From Candidatus Staskawiczbacteria bacterium RIFCSPHIGHO2_02_FULL_42_22 (GTDB lineage Bacteria > Patescibacteriota > Minisyncoccia > Minisyncoccales > Staskawiczbacteraceae), in contig MHOT01000019.1 in NCBI GenBank assembly GCA_001820175.1, positions 1-49,382 of the forward strand: 49,382 nt of DNA, given 5' to 3'. Shown here one piece after another: positions 40,379-48,478 of the stretch. Under the pieces are notes generated by a model, which saw nothing but the letters and a program-made list of their open reading frames with translations, was not told the DNA's origin and did no database searches. A program made the position numbers and the translations under genes. Each line of letters starts with the position of its first letter. The stretch's first letter is position 1.

Positions 40379-40635
40379 AATGCGAATCTCGTTAGGCAAA
40401 AATGTAAAAGGGTCTCGGGCCGCCCAAGAGGGGCGAGCCTCGCCTTTTGGCGGGTTATTTGTGGATAACATTGCCGCAAAGCTTGGTAAAAATGTGCTCG
40501 GCGTAGGCAAGCTACCAAGATGTGGACAAATTTGTCGCAACAAATTTATCCACATCTTGACCTAAACATTTTTCTAAACCTGGCGGCAATGTTCGGCCAC
40601 AACTAACTCCGATTGCCAAACGAGATTCGCATTAT
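40379..40635. repeat. nested 257-bp palindrome
   Basis: Outer arms AATGCGAATCTCGTTAGGCA and its near inverse. Next AACATTGCCGC..AAGCTTGG/CCTGGCGGCAATGTTC. Centre GATGTGGACAAATTTG/CAAATTTATCCACATC. A GC hairpin at 40419-40454 (GCCGCCCAAGAGGGGCGAGC and beyond) is inserted in one arm. Confidence 0.65.
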
Positions 40636-40798
40636 TGCATATACTTCAGATTACCGCGTCGCGTGCGCGCTCCTGAGTCGGGATTTTCCCGCCTTTCGGG
40701 CAGGAAAAATCTCGCGACTTTACGCAATGACGCAGGAGTGTGTTAAGGTGTGAGGAGTTACAGGGGTGTAACCCCTCACGCCCCTACGTATACCCACC

Positions 40799-40992
40799 GT
40801 CATTGCGAGGAGCCCCGATCGCAATCTTGGGCAGTTTTCACAAAAAATATGTTTGCCGTAGCTACGGCTACGCCAAACATATTTTTTGCTCCAATCCGCC
40901 CAATATTGCCAAACCGCCGGCGACTTTAGTGCAAAGTGATAATGTTTGTTCTATAGATTGCTTCGTCGCTGTGGCTTCTCGCAATGACGACG
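40799..40992. repeat. REP pair with a large hairpin inserted between its halves
   Basis: CGTCATTGCGAGGAG and TCTCGCAATGACG flank a truncated relative (40826-40955) of the palindrome found inside the hyf-like operon. The REP halves read continuously without it. Confidence 0.65.
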
Positions 40993-41050
40993 GGCGGGAA
41001 TGAGAGGTGTGAGGGGTTACACAGGGGTGGCTTGCATTAATTCGTAATTC

Positions 41051-41079
41051 TTGCTAATATTTGAAACATCGTATAGTAT
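41051..41079 (+). promoter_or_regulatory. promoter of rpmE
   Basis: TTGCTA, 17-bp spacer, TAGTAT; start codon about 65 bp downstream. Confidence 0.6.
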
Positions 41080-41144
41080 AAACGTATTCGCACATTTGCA
41101 TTTTTGTAGATTAGCATAAGATTCGCAAAATTTGCATTATTATT

Positions 41145-41459
41145 ATGAAAACTGATATCCACCCAATTTATTTTGCCAAAGCAAGCGTAAAATGCGCCTG
41201 CGGTAATTCGTTTATCGTTGGCTCAACCAAAGAATTTATCGAGACCGAAATTTGCGCCAAATGCCACCCTTTTTATACCAAGAAAGAAAAGGTACTGGAT
41301 TCATTGGGTAGGGTTCAGAAGTTTAAGGATAAACTGGCAAAAGTTCAGCCAAAGAAGGTTCACCATGTTAAATCCCGCGAAGCGGGAATTTCTCCAGAGG
41401 AGAAATTATTTAACATGGTAAAGAAGGTGAAGGCGAAAAAGGAAACAAAAACAATCTAA
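41145..41459 (+). CDS. rpmE: 50S ribosomal protein bL31 with C-terminal extension
   Basis: A 104-residue protein. Residues 1-65 match bL31: [20 protein letters not shown], then [23 protein letters not shown]. The zinc-binding type (C+ form) is kept with Cys 17, 19, 37 and 40. bL31 usually ends near residue 70; here a Lys-rich extension of about 35 residues follows ([20 protein letters not shown]), a helix likely to bind rRNA. It is followed by a repeat and rpsB. Confidence 0.93.
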   Translation: MKTDIHPIYFAKASVKCACGNSFIVGSTKEFIETEICAKCHPFYTKKEKVLDSLGRVQKFKDKLAKVQPKKVHHVKSREAGISPEEKLFNMVKKVKAKKETKTI

Positions 41460-41567
41460 AAATTATCAATTATCAAGTATCAATTATCAAATGCGATTTC
41501 GTCATTGAAAATTCGCCAAATTGATAATTTATTGAAAATTGATAATTGAAAATTGAAAATTAGTTTT
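41459..41567. repeat. AT-rich simple-arm hairpin before rpsB
   Basis: Left arm of AATTATCAATTATCAAG units, centre ATTTCGTCATTGAAAATTCG, right arm of TTGATAATTTATTGAAAATT units. It ends at the rpsB start. Confidence 0.65.
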
Positions 41568-41568
41568 C

Positions 41569-42267
41569 ATGGAAAACGACTCTAAACCATCAATTATGAA
41601 TACTCAAGACATGGAAAAAGCGGGCCTGCATTTTGGGCATCGCGTTTCGCGTTTGCATCCGAAAATGAAGCCGTATGTATCGGGTATTAAAAATAATGTC
41701 CATATTATCGATTTAGAAAAAACCACTAAGGAATTTGATAGGGCCCTAACCTTTATTAAAAAATTAGCGGGTGAAGGAAAAACGATATTATTTGTGGGGA
41801 CTAAAATCCAGGTAAAAAATTTAGTAAAAAATAATGCAGAGGTTTCGGGCATGCCCTATGTTATTGAACGCTGGCTTGGAGGAACCTTTACCAATTTTGA
41901 GACCATTTTAAAGCGGGTGCAGTATTTTAAAGAACTGGAAAGCAAGAAAGCCACGGGTGAATTAGAAAAGTATACCAAAAAAGAGCGCTCCATGTTTGAT
42001 AAAGAACTGGCTATTTTGCAAAAAAAGTTTGAAGGAGTAAGAAATTTATCAAAACTACCTGACGCCGTTTTAATTTTAGATGTTAAAAAAGATCTTACGT
42101 GCGCTCGCGAGGCCAGGCGAAAGGGGATTGCTATTGTAGGGGTTGTGGACACTAATATTGACCCGACATTAACAGATTACCCGATTCCTGCAAACGACGA
42201 TGCCATTTCTTCGGTGGGATATATTTTGGAGAAAGTAGCGGAAACAATACAAAACGCAAAGGTGTAA
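41569..42267 (+). CDS. rpsB: 30S ribosomal protein uS2
   Basis: A 232-residue protein of normal length. Motifs: AGLHFGHRVSRLHPKMKPYV, GKTILFVGTKIQVKNLV, YVIERWLGGTFTNFETI, LPDAVLILDVKK, IAIVGVVDTNIDPTLTDYPIPANDDA. It binds the 30S body-head junction. There is no Shine-Dalgarno, and the start abuts an AT-rich hairpin. It lies upstream of tsf in the classical rpsB-tsf order. Confidence 0.95.
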   Translation: MENDSKPSIMNTQDMEKAGLHFGHRVSRLHPKMKPYVSGIKNNVHIIDLEKTTKEFDRALTFIKKLAGEGKTILFVGTKIQVKNLVKNNAEVSGMPYVIERWLGGTFTNFETILKRVQYFKELESKKATGELEKYTKKERSMFDKELAILQKKFEGVRNLSKLPDAVLILDVKKDLTCAREARRKGIAIVGVVDTNIDPTLTDYPIPANDDAISSVGYILEKVAETIQNAKV

Positions 42268-42397
42268 TTATCAAATTATCAATTATCAATTATCAATCAA
42301 GTATTAAATTATCTAATTATCAATAAACGTTGCCGTTATTGAAAATTAAGTAATTAAGAAATTTATTGAAAATTGAAAATTGAAAATTGAAAATTTA
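42268..42397. repeat. AT-rich simple-arm hairpin before tsf
   Basis: Left arm AATTATCAAATTATCAATTA type, centre ATAAACGTTGCCGTTATTG, right arm of TTGAAAATTGAAAATT units ending at the tsf start. Confidence 0.65.
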
Positions 42398-42982
42398 GTG
42401 ATTTCTATTGACGATATTAAAAAGTTAAGAGACGAAACCGGTGTCTCGCCGGTGGAAATTAAAAAGGCCTTGGCCGAAGCCAACGGGGATGCAGATAAGG
42501 CAAAGGAATTACTGCGAATTTGGGGTAAAAAGATAGTCGATAAGAAAATTTCACGAGAAACATCGCAGGGATTGATTGATTTTTATCTGCACCCTAATGC
42601 CAAGACCGGCGTACTGTTAGATATTAGGTGTGAGACCGATTTTGTGGCATCTTCTCCTGAATTTAAAAATTTGGCCCATGAGATTTGCCTGCAAATTGCG
42701 GCCTTAAAGCCCCTGTTTATTTCAGAAAACCAAATTCCCGGAGAATTTTTAGATGGAGAAACCAAAATTTATAAGGCAGAAATAGCTAATTCCGGAAAAC
42801 CGGAAAACCTGGTTGCGCAAATTCTGGAAGGCAAGATAAAAAAGTACAAAGAGTCAATTTCTTTATTAGCCCAGTCGTGGATAAAAGATGATTCAAAAAC
42901 GATAAAGAATATCATAGAAGACACCGTGGCTAAAGTGGGGGAGAATATTGAGGTGAAGAGGTTTGCAAGGTACGAAATATAA
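42398..42982 (+). CDS. tsf: elongation factor Ts
   Basis: A 194-residue guanine-nucleotide exchange factor for EF-Tu. GTG 42398 was chosen since EF-Ts typically begins (M)ISIDDIKKLRDETG; the upstream in-frame TTG 42380 lies within the repeat. The UBA-like N-terminal domain has ETGVSPVEIKKALAEANGDA and the core has VLLDIRCETDFVASSPEFK (with the TDFVA motif that contacts EF-Tu). It is shorter than the 280-residue E. coli form, like other single-core EF-Ts proteins. Confidence 0.93.
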   Translation: MISIDDIKKLRDETGVSPVEIKKALAEANGDADKAKELLRIWGKKIVDKKISRETSQGLIDFYLHPNAKTGVLLDIRCETDFVASSPEFKNLAHEICLQIAALKPLFISENQIPGEFLDGETKIYKAEIANSGKPENLVAQILEGKIKKYKESISLLAQSWIKDDSKTIKNIIEDTVAKVGENIEVKRFARYEI

Positions 42983-43054
42983 ATAGTAGAACGCGTAGCG
43001 TGCAACGCGGAACGTTTCTAGTGTTCTGCGCTACACGTTATACGTTACACAAAC

Positions 43055-43375
43055 GTGTTTCAATTAATTGCTTTCATTATTTTTATCATATCTTTCAGTG
43101 GTATCTTTTTTATTATTGTCCGAAAAATGCCGGTACTTGCGACCCTTCCTAAAAACGGCCACCACGGGTTTAAAAAACACGCATTTATCGTGCGTATAGA
43201 AAAACGGGCAAAAGAACTTCACTTCGATTTTTTTCATAAACAAGTGTGGCTCCATAAATTACTTTCATTTATTAAAGTGCTCACGTTGAAAGTAGAAACG
43301 AAAATTGACCATCTGTTGCGCGCCTTACGCAAAAAAGCCCAGGAATTGGATAAAGAATTGAAAAAGAAGAAGTAA
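43055..43375 (+). CDS. small membrane protein with basic tail
   Basis: A 106-residue protein: one N-terminal helix (about 3-22, QLIAFIIFIISFSGIFFIIV) followed by a strongly basic cytoplasmic region and a C-terminal amphipathic helix rich in Lys (about 65-106). No family name is known to me, though proteins of this layout are frequent in Parcubacteria genomes. It starts with GTG and is preceded by a short hairpin repeat (AACGCGTAGCGTGCAACGCG) at 42990-43055. The tRNA-Thr follows five bases after the stop. Confidence 0.6.
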   Translation: MFQLIAFIIFIISFSGIFFIIVRKMPVLATLPKNGHHGFKKHAFIVRIEKRAKELHFDFFHKQVWLHKLLSFIKVLTLKVETKIDHLLRALRKKAQELDKELKKKK

Positions 43376-43379
43376 TTAC

Positions 43380-43450
43380 GCCTCCTTAGCTTAGTGGTAA
43401 AGCAGGGCTTTTGTAAAGCTCAGATGCGGGTCCGATTCCTGCAGGAGGCT
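43380..43450 (+). tRNA. tRNA-Thr (TGT)
   Basis: Acceptor stem GCCTCCT/AGGAGGC, anticodon stem GGGCT/AGCTC with loop TTTGTAA giving anticodon TGT, and T-arm GCGGGTCCGATTCCTGC. CCA is not encoded. Confidence 0.93.
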
Positions 43451-43474
43451 CAAGATAAATTTCCTCCGCTCTAT

Positions 43475-43498
43475 TTACCCATTCGCGCGAATGGGTAA
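43475..43498. promoter_or_regulatory. 24-bp perfect palindrome, candidate ArsR-type operator (upstream)
   Basis: TTACCCATTCGC followed by its exact reverse complement, 19 bp upstream of the regulator start. An identical copy lies downstream of the gene. Confidence 0.65.
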
Positions 43499-43517
43499 GT
43501 AAAGTAAAAATAAAGAA

Positions 43518-43787
43518 ATGGTTAATAAAAAATGGGTTATCATATTCAAGGCATTGGGCAATGTAAACCGTATGAAAATTATTGGGATGCTAGCTTCCGG
43601 AAATCAAATGAGTGTTTCTGAAATTTCTGAGAAAATTGGAATTTCTTTAAAGTCAACTTCTAAAAACTTAATTATTCTACAGAATTTAGATATCCTTGAA
43701 AGTGAAGGTAGAAATAATCACATGTGGTACAGGTTAAATAAAAGCTTACCGAAAGATATTAAAAGGGCGATAAGTCTTTTCTGTTAA
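43518..43787 (+). CDS. ArsR-like winged-helix regulator
   Basis: An 89-residue protein with an ArsR/SmtB-type winged helix: FKALGNVNRMKIIGMLASG, SVSEISEKIGISLKSTSKNL (recognition helix), DILESEGRNNHMWYRLNK (wing). No metal-binding Cys pair of the ArsR ELCVCDL type is present, so it is likely not a metalloid sensor. Identical 24-bp palindromes stand on both sides of the gene, which suggests autoregulation or control of the downstream GNAT gene. Confidence 0.75.
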   Translation: MVNKKWVIIFKALGNVNRMKIIGMLASGNQMSVSEISEKIGISLKSTSKNLIILQNLDILESEGRNNHMWYRLNKSLPKDIKRAISLFC

Positions 43788-43812
43788 CGTCTCAAGGGTT
43801 TTATAATTTAAG

Positions 43813-43836
43813 TTACCCATTCGCGCGAATGGGTAA
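43813..43836. promoter_or_regulatory. 24-bp perfect palindrome, candidate ArsR-type operator (downstream)
   Basis: Identical to 43475-43498; located between the regulator and the GNAT-like gene. Confidence 0.6.
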
Positions 43837-43957
43837 TTAAAGGAGTTGGGGAATAGAGAAGGAGGGAAAGGGTTATTTGAGCCATAAACTAAGTATACTA
43901 AATTAATAAAAAACTGGGAGTACAAAATAATGGCCCGTTTGTCGCAAATTAGTTTAC

Positions 43958-44416
43958 ATGACAGAAAATCATGAAGAAAATTTTGAGAAACCTTCAATAG
44001 ATCCAGAATCTTATGGATTACCTAAAGTTATTATTGAAATCCAGCAACCAAAAAAAGAATCAAAAGGAACTTTTAAATCACAAAAACTAATTATAAAAAA
44101 CGAGCAAAATGAAGAAATTGGAACTGCTACTCTAAATATTTCTAGTCCTAAAAAAGGCGAGGCGTCAGCATATTTAAATACGATTAATATTAAAGAGGAA
44201 CTAAGGGGTAGAGGATATGGCAAGTCGGCATATCTGGAAATTATAAAATTATTGGGTAGCGTTAAATTGAAATCGGGATTTGGACTAAGTAGAGGCACTA
44301 AAAAAATTTGGGATTGGTTGTTGTTAAATGGATTAGCGCGAAAATTGGATGAGGGGATTGTAGATGAAGCTACGGAAAACGCTGGATATAGCTCCGCCGA
44401 ATACGAAATTATTTAA
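43958..44416 (+). CDS. GNAT-like N-acetyltransferase
   Basis: A 152-residue protein. The acetyl-CoA binding motif A is present as NTINIKEELRGRGYGKSAYL (about 75-94, R/Q-x-x-G-x-G/A). The N-terminal 30 residues are acidic and probably disordered. The substrate is unknown. It lies about 120 bp after the second ArsR-type palindrome and may be regulated through it. No Shine-Dalgarno. Confidence 0.65.
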   Translation: MTENHEENFEKPSIDPESYGLPKVIIEIQQPKKESKGTFKSQKLIIKNEQNEEIGTATLNISSPKKGEASAYLNTINIKEELRGRGYGKSAYLEIIKLLGSVKLKSGFGLSRGTKKIWDWLLLNGLARKLDEGIVDEATENAGYSSAEYEII

Positions 44417-44432
44417 TAACATTATTTACCTA

Positions 44433-44460
44433 TTGACAACAGATTTATTTCGACTAGAAT
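44433..44460 (+). promoter_or_regulatory. rrn promoter
   Basis: TTGACA, 16-bp spacer, TAGAAT, about 265 bp upstream of the 16S start. Confidence 0.75.
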
Positions 44461-44529
44461 ACAGTCATATATTTTTAAAACTTAAAAACCCAACAAACAT
44501 TTTTAAAACTTAACGAGTTTTTAAAAATA

Positions 44530-44577
44530 TCCGCGAAAATATTTAATTCATTAAATATTTTCGCGGGTCTTTTTTTC
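44530..44577 (+). terminator. terminator-like hairpin in the rrn leader
   Basis: CCGCGAAAATATTTAA pairs perfectly with TTAAATATTTTCGCGG over a 4-base loop, followed by GTCTTTTTTTC. It lies between the rrn promoter and the 16S gene. Confidence 0.75.
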
Positions 44578-44805
44578 AGAATTGATTGCAGGGTAAGAAT
44601 TTTGACAACTAAATATGAAATCCCGGTTGAGTAAAACCATGCTCATGCCGGGGAAGTAAGGTAAGAAATTAGTTTTTTAAAGTTGTTTCGAATAAAGTCC
44701 GTAAGTACTTACTTAAACTTACATATTTTTTGAGAGTTTGATCCTAGCTCAGGGTGAACGCTGGAAATGTGGATACCGGCATGCAAGTCAAGGGGCCTGC
44801 GCATC

Positions 44806-44935
44806 ACGGTGCGTGTGATGCGACAATTGACCTTTAACCGTTGACAATTGACCAACGTCGCGATTTTTTGCTCTGCAAAAATCGCGAAAGTCAAATGTTA
44901 AATGTTAATGGTCAAATGTTGCGCATCGCGCTTAG
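44806..44935 (+). repeat. hairpin insertion in a 16S variable loop (V1 region)
   Basis: Left arm has ACAATTGACCTTTAACCGTT and the right arm TTAAATGTTAATGGTCAAATG, around CGCGATTTTTGCTC/GCAAAAATCGCG. It is much longer than the loop normally found here. Confidence 0.65.
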
Positions 44936-45048
44936 CGTGATGCGTTGGCACCGGCGAACGGCTTAGTAACACGTAGATACATACCGTAAAGTGGGGCATA
45001 GCTCGTCGAAAGACGGGGTAATTTCCCATAGTACCAATCCAAAACTTA

Positions 45049-45236
45049 GGAAGTTTTGGCAAATCCTAAATCCCAAATCCTAAATCCTAAATAACTACGA
45101 AATCCTAAATTCTAAATCCTAAACTCTAAAACGAAGGCCGTTTAGAATTTAGAGATTAGAATTTAAAGTTTCGCGAACATTTAGAATTTAGAATTTAGAG
45201 TTTAGAGTTTTCCGATCCAAAATTTCTTGAGTTTTG
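45049..45236 (+). repeat. hairpin insertion in a 16S variable loop (V2 region)
   Basis: Tandem AAATCCTAAATCCTAAAT units on the left and complementary ATTTAGAATTTAGAGTTT units on the right, closed by CCAATCCAAAACTT/AAGTTTTGGATTGG-type pairing, with AACGAAGGCCGTTT at the centre. Confidence 0.65.
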
Positions 45237-45366
45237 GATTGGTTAAAGGCGCAAGCCGCTTTATGAATGGTCTGCGGTCTATCAGCTAGTTGGTGGGGTA
45301 AAGGCCTACCAAGGCTATGACGGATAGGGGGCGTGAGAGCGCGACCCCCAAGAATGGCACTGCGAT

Positions 45367-46120
45367 CAATCGGTCGCCTAGAGAAGTAATTTTCTAGTAA
45401 AATCTAGCTATAACGGTGGAACCCAGGCCATTGCTGCTGCAATGGAATTTTCAATTTCCAATTTTAAATTTTCAATCAATTTTCAATGATTAAATTTTTA
45501 AAACACGAATTGATGATTGCATTGTGGCAGTAATGAGGGCAATACCGTGGGAAGTCTATAGTAATTCAAAAAAGGAGGGTAACGTGAAAATTCGGTTAAC
45601 GGCACAATGGTTTCGCATTAGCCATGATGGGCTAGGCGATGCTACGTGGAAGGATCCATCAGGTGATCCAAAAACGATTGTGATTGACACGGAAGTCGAT
45701 CGCAGATATGATGGTGCAAAAACCGTCGAAGATGTCAAGACGACATTTCTCCAACAATCGCATACTCCCGATCCTATGCACAATGTGGTGCTTGAAGTGA
45801 CGGAGTGTGTGGAGTTTTAATCAACTCACGGAATATTCGCAGAAATCGGTAAGCCGATTTCTGCGATACTTTAATTTTGATTTTTGAATTTTACATTTTG
45901 AATTATTTATGACCCCGTAACGACTTAGAGAGAAATCTCTGGATGGAGGGGCGTAATCCTCCATAACACGCTAGCGCCAAGTATTTTTTCTAAAATATTT
46001 GGATGAAGGTATAGTCTGCACCTTTAGTGATAAAGGTATTCGTAATCGCGTCGTAGGTTTCTGCGTAGTTTAGCGTGAAATTCTGCGTAATTCCGCGATA
46101 TTTTACGAAGTAAAAATGTG
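45367..46120 (+). mobile_element. group I intron 1 in 16S
   Basis: 754 nt. Exon end GCGAT pairs with guide GTCGC just inside, with U-G at the splice site; the intron ends with G before ACGGGCC. Core pieces: ATAACGGTGGAACCC (P), GGGCAATACCGTGGGAAG (Q), CCCCGTAACGACTTA (R), GAAGGTATAGTCTG (S). Insertion follows approximately E. coli position 328, counted back from the 338 primer site. It carries one small ORF between Q and R. Confidence 0.85.
45584..45820 (+). CDS. intron 1-encoded 78-residue protein, not an endonuclease
   Basis: GTG 45584 was chosen because AAAGGAGGG lies just upstream. The product is acidic and soluble (IRLTAQWFRISHDGLGDATW near the start, VVLEVTECVEF at the end). There is no LAGLIDADG, GIY-YIG, HNH or His-Cys motif, and it is too short for a homing endonuclease. 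I recognise no family. Its strong Shine-Dalgarno contrasts with the housekeeping genes. It sits in the intron segment between the Q and R core elements. Confidence 0.6.
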   Translation: MKIRLTAQWFRISHDGLGDATWKDPSGDPKTIVIDTEVDRRYDGAKTVEDVKTTFLQQSHTPDPMHNVVLEVTECVEF

Positions 46121-46286
46121 ACGGGCCATACTCCTACGGGAGGCTGCAGTCGAGAATCTTCCGCAATGGGCGAAAGCCTGACGGAGCGACATTTCGTGAT
46201 GGATGAAGGCCTTCGGGTTGTAAACATCTTTTATCTGGGAGCAACTTAATGAGAGTACCAGATGAATAAGGGGATACTAATTCTGT

Positions 46287-47208
46287 GAGGTTTGCGCAAC
46301 AATTTGTTGCTAAAAAACCTTGGCGCAGAAGTAAAATTCGGCTAATATGCTGGAAAACTTTTCGTTGTCCGCTAAAAAATCTTCATTGTATTAACAATGA
46401 AGACGCGACGAAAAACAATCAGCAGGGAAGTCAACTTTGTGGTATAATCAGATAATGAATATACCGCTTACGGAGAAACAAAAAGCAATTATTATTGGAA
46501 ACGTATTGGGAGATGGAGGAATATATTGTTCCAAAAACCTAAACGGAAAGAATAGTTATTTTTACATCAAACAATGCAATAAGTATAAAGAATATATTTA
46601 TTGGTTGTTTGGTGAACTGAAAACTATCTGTCCGTCTGGGGTCAAGCATAAAAAAGCTTATAATCAATGGTATTTCTACTCAAGATATTTAGAAAATCTT
46701 ACTGAAATACGAAAAGCTTTTTATGTTGATAATAGGAAAATAGTTCCCAAAAATATAAAAGAATGGCTTACTTCGCCATTGAGTTTGGCAGTATGGTATA
46801 TGGATGATGGTGGCTTGGATTTTCGTCCAAAGTACCATTATAGTTTTGATTTTAGCACTAATGCTTTTTCAGTGGAAGAATGTTATTTACTGATTGACGC
46901 GCTAAAAGAAAACTTTGGAATTGATGCCACTGTTCAAAATCCTTTGTGTAGAGGTAAAAGATATCCGGAAATTTATATTGGAGTCGCAGGACGCAATAGA
47001 TTTCTATCTTTAGTAAAGTCATACATTTTACCATGCTTTTCTCATAAAATTCCTCCGTTTGAAAGTTTGACCCCTCAGAGACTGAGTCCTTAAGTGGACG
47101 AGATGGCGGTATTTAAACCTGCCATAAGACGCCGAGTGCCGACTAAAAACGGCAAAGAGATAGTCCATATTAGATATTGACAATAATTTATTTTATTGGC
47201 TAATGTCG
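46287..47208 (+). mobile_element. group I intron 2 in 16S (about position 516)
   Basis: About 921 nt. Exon end TTCTGT pairs with guide GCAGAA with U-G at the splice site. Core: ATATGCTGGAAAAC (P), AACAATCAGCAGGGAAG (Q), CCCCTCAGAGACTGAG (R), AAGAGATAGTCC (S), the same subtype as intron 3. The 3' boundary is uncertain by one base: keeping G517 in the rRNA would make the last intron base C, or the 5' site shifts by one. It carries a LAGLIDADG ORF. Confidence 0.85.
46455..47093 (+). CDS. LAGLIDADG homing endonuclease in intron 2
   Basis: A 212-residue protein with two LAGLIDADG motifs: IIGNVLGDGGIY near residue 13 and SLAVWYMDDGGLDF near 102. Acidic catalytic residues (GDG, MDD) are present, so it is probably active in spreading the intron to empty 16S genes. 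ATG 46455 was chosen because TGGTATAAT, an extended -10 box, ends six bases upstream, suggesting its own leaderless transcript. An upstream GTG (46437) is the alternative. Confidence 0.9.
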   Translation: MNIPLTEKQKAIIIGNVLGDGGIYCSKNLNGKNSYFYIKQCNKYKEYIYWLFGELKTICPSGVKHKKAYNQWYFYSRYLENLTEIRKAFYVDNRKIVPKNIKEWLTSPLSLAVWYMDDGGLDFRPKYHYSFDFSTNAFSVEECYLLIDALKENFGIDATVQNPLCRGKRYPEIYIGVAGRNRFLSLVKSYILPCFSHKIPPFESLTPQRLSP

Positions 47209-47486
47209 CCAGCAGTAGCGGTAATACAGAATCCCCGAGCGTTACCCGGATTTATTGGGCGTAAAGAGTCTGTAGGTGGTAGAGTAAGTTGTAAATTAAA
47301 CTTCATCGGCTTAACCTTTGAACTGTTTACAATACTGCTATACTAAGAGGGCGTTAGAGGCAAACGGAACCGATGGAGTAGGGGTGAAATCCGTTGATAT
47401 CATCGGGAACACCAAAAGCGAAGGCAGTTTGCTGGGACGACCCTGACACTGAGAGACGAAAGCGTGGGGAGCAAAAAGGATTAGAT

Positions 47487-48194
47487 ACGGCCATTGCTTT
47501 GCAATGGGAATTTGAAATTTACAATTTGAAATTTGAAATCAATTTGAAATGATTCAATGTTTCAATTTGAAAACGTGGAATTTCCATTGCAGGGCGATGG
47601 TGTCTGTGTCTCACGCGTTTGGCATGGTGCCAGACAGTGTAAAAATTTAGCTATATGCTGGAAACTCCGAGTATCCGACACTACCCCGATTGTTTCGTGG
47701 GTAAAAATGTGTTCGGTGCGGACAATCAGCAGGGAAGATCAAAAAAAGGAGACCGTGATGAATAAAGTCAGTTGTAACTTTTGTGGTAATGCGAAGAAAT
47801 ATGCACTAGAGGAATTGACGTCCAGAACACATCTGGGTCGAAAAGTTCTCCAGTGTCCTATTTGCAGAACGCACCTCTTCATCGAAGAAGGGGGTGAACT
47901 CCGCAAAACAAGCATGACTACCCTTGAATCAAAGGATGATACAAGATCATTTGAATGATCCCCTCAGAGACTACACGCTAGACAATTAAACAGAATGGGC
48001 GAAAGGCATTCGCCAAGTAGCCCACATTTTTTAATTGATGATATAGTCCGGACTGCATAGCGATATGCAGAGTTAACCAGAAATGAGTTAACCATGCACA
48101 ACGAGTTTGAGTAATTTCAAATTGAATTATTGAAACATTGATTTCAAATTTCAAATTGTAAATTTCAAATTCATTGTTGCATAGCAACAATGCG
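47487..48194 (+). mobile_element. group I intron 3 in 16S (about position 793)
   Basis: 708 nt. Exon end AGAT can pair with GTCT of GGTGTCTGTG; the last base is G before ACCCTTGTAGTCC. Core: TATATGCTGGAAACTCC (P), GGACAATCAGCAGGGAAG (Q), CCCCTCAGAGACTACACG (R), TGATATAGTCCGG (S). It is related to intron 2 but has a different ORF. AT-rich hairpins occur near both ends. Confidence 0.85.
47758..47958 (+). CDS. intron 3-encoded 66-residue zinc-ribbon protein
   Basis: ATG 47758 follows AAAAAAAGGAGACCGTG, a strong Shine-Dalgarno. CNFCGN at about 6-11 and CPICRTH at about 33-39 form a two-CxxC zinc-ribbon, followed by an acidic tail. It is not an endonuclease family that I know, though a zinc ribbon could bind RNA or DNA. 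It occupies the same intron position as the LAGLIDADG ORF of intron 2. Confidence 0.65.
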   Translation: MNKVSCNFCGNAKKYALEELTSRTHLGRKVLQCPICRTHLFIEEGGELRKTSMTTLESKDDTRSFE

Positions 48195-48478
48195 ACCCTT
48201 GTAGTCCACGCTGTAAACGATGGATACTGGATATTGGCAGTGTCGACCCTGCCAGTGTCGAAGCTAACGCGTTAAGTATCCCGCCTGGGAAGTACGGTCG
48301 CAAGACTAAAACTCAAAGGAATAGACGGGGACTCACACAAGCAGTGGACCATGTGGCTTAATTCGACAACAAACGAAGAACCTTACCAGGACTAGAAACC
48401 CAACTGACCAGCCCATGAAAGTGGGCCTTCGCAAGACAGTTGGGCAGGTGCTGCATGGTTGTCGTCAGTTCGTGTCTT

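Larger units (their letters stand above)
40155..41030. repeat. dense palindromic island
   Basis: About 900 bp without a supported gene. It holds a REP half (40155-40166), large hairpins at 40221-40378 and 40379-40635, REP sequences to 40732, a GTGTAACCCCTCACGCCC/GAGGGGTTACAC pair at about 40767 and 41018, and a nested REP element at 40799-40992. Confidence 0.65.

Noticed and set aside
40333-41003. Several short ORFs of 60-90 codons
   Set aside because: They consist of palindromic repeat sequence on both strands and have no ribosome-binding sites.
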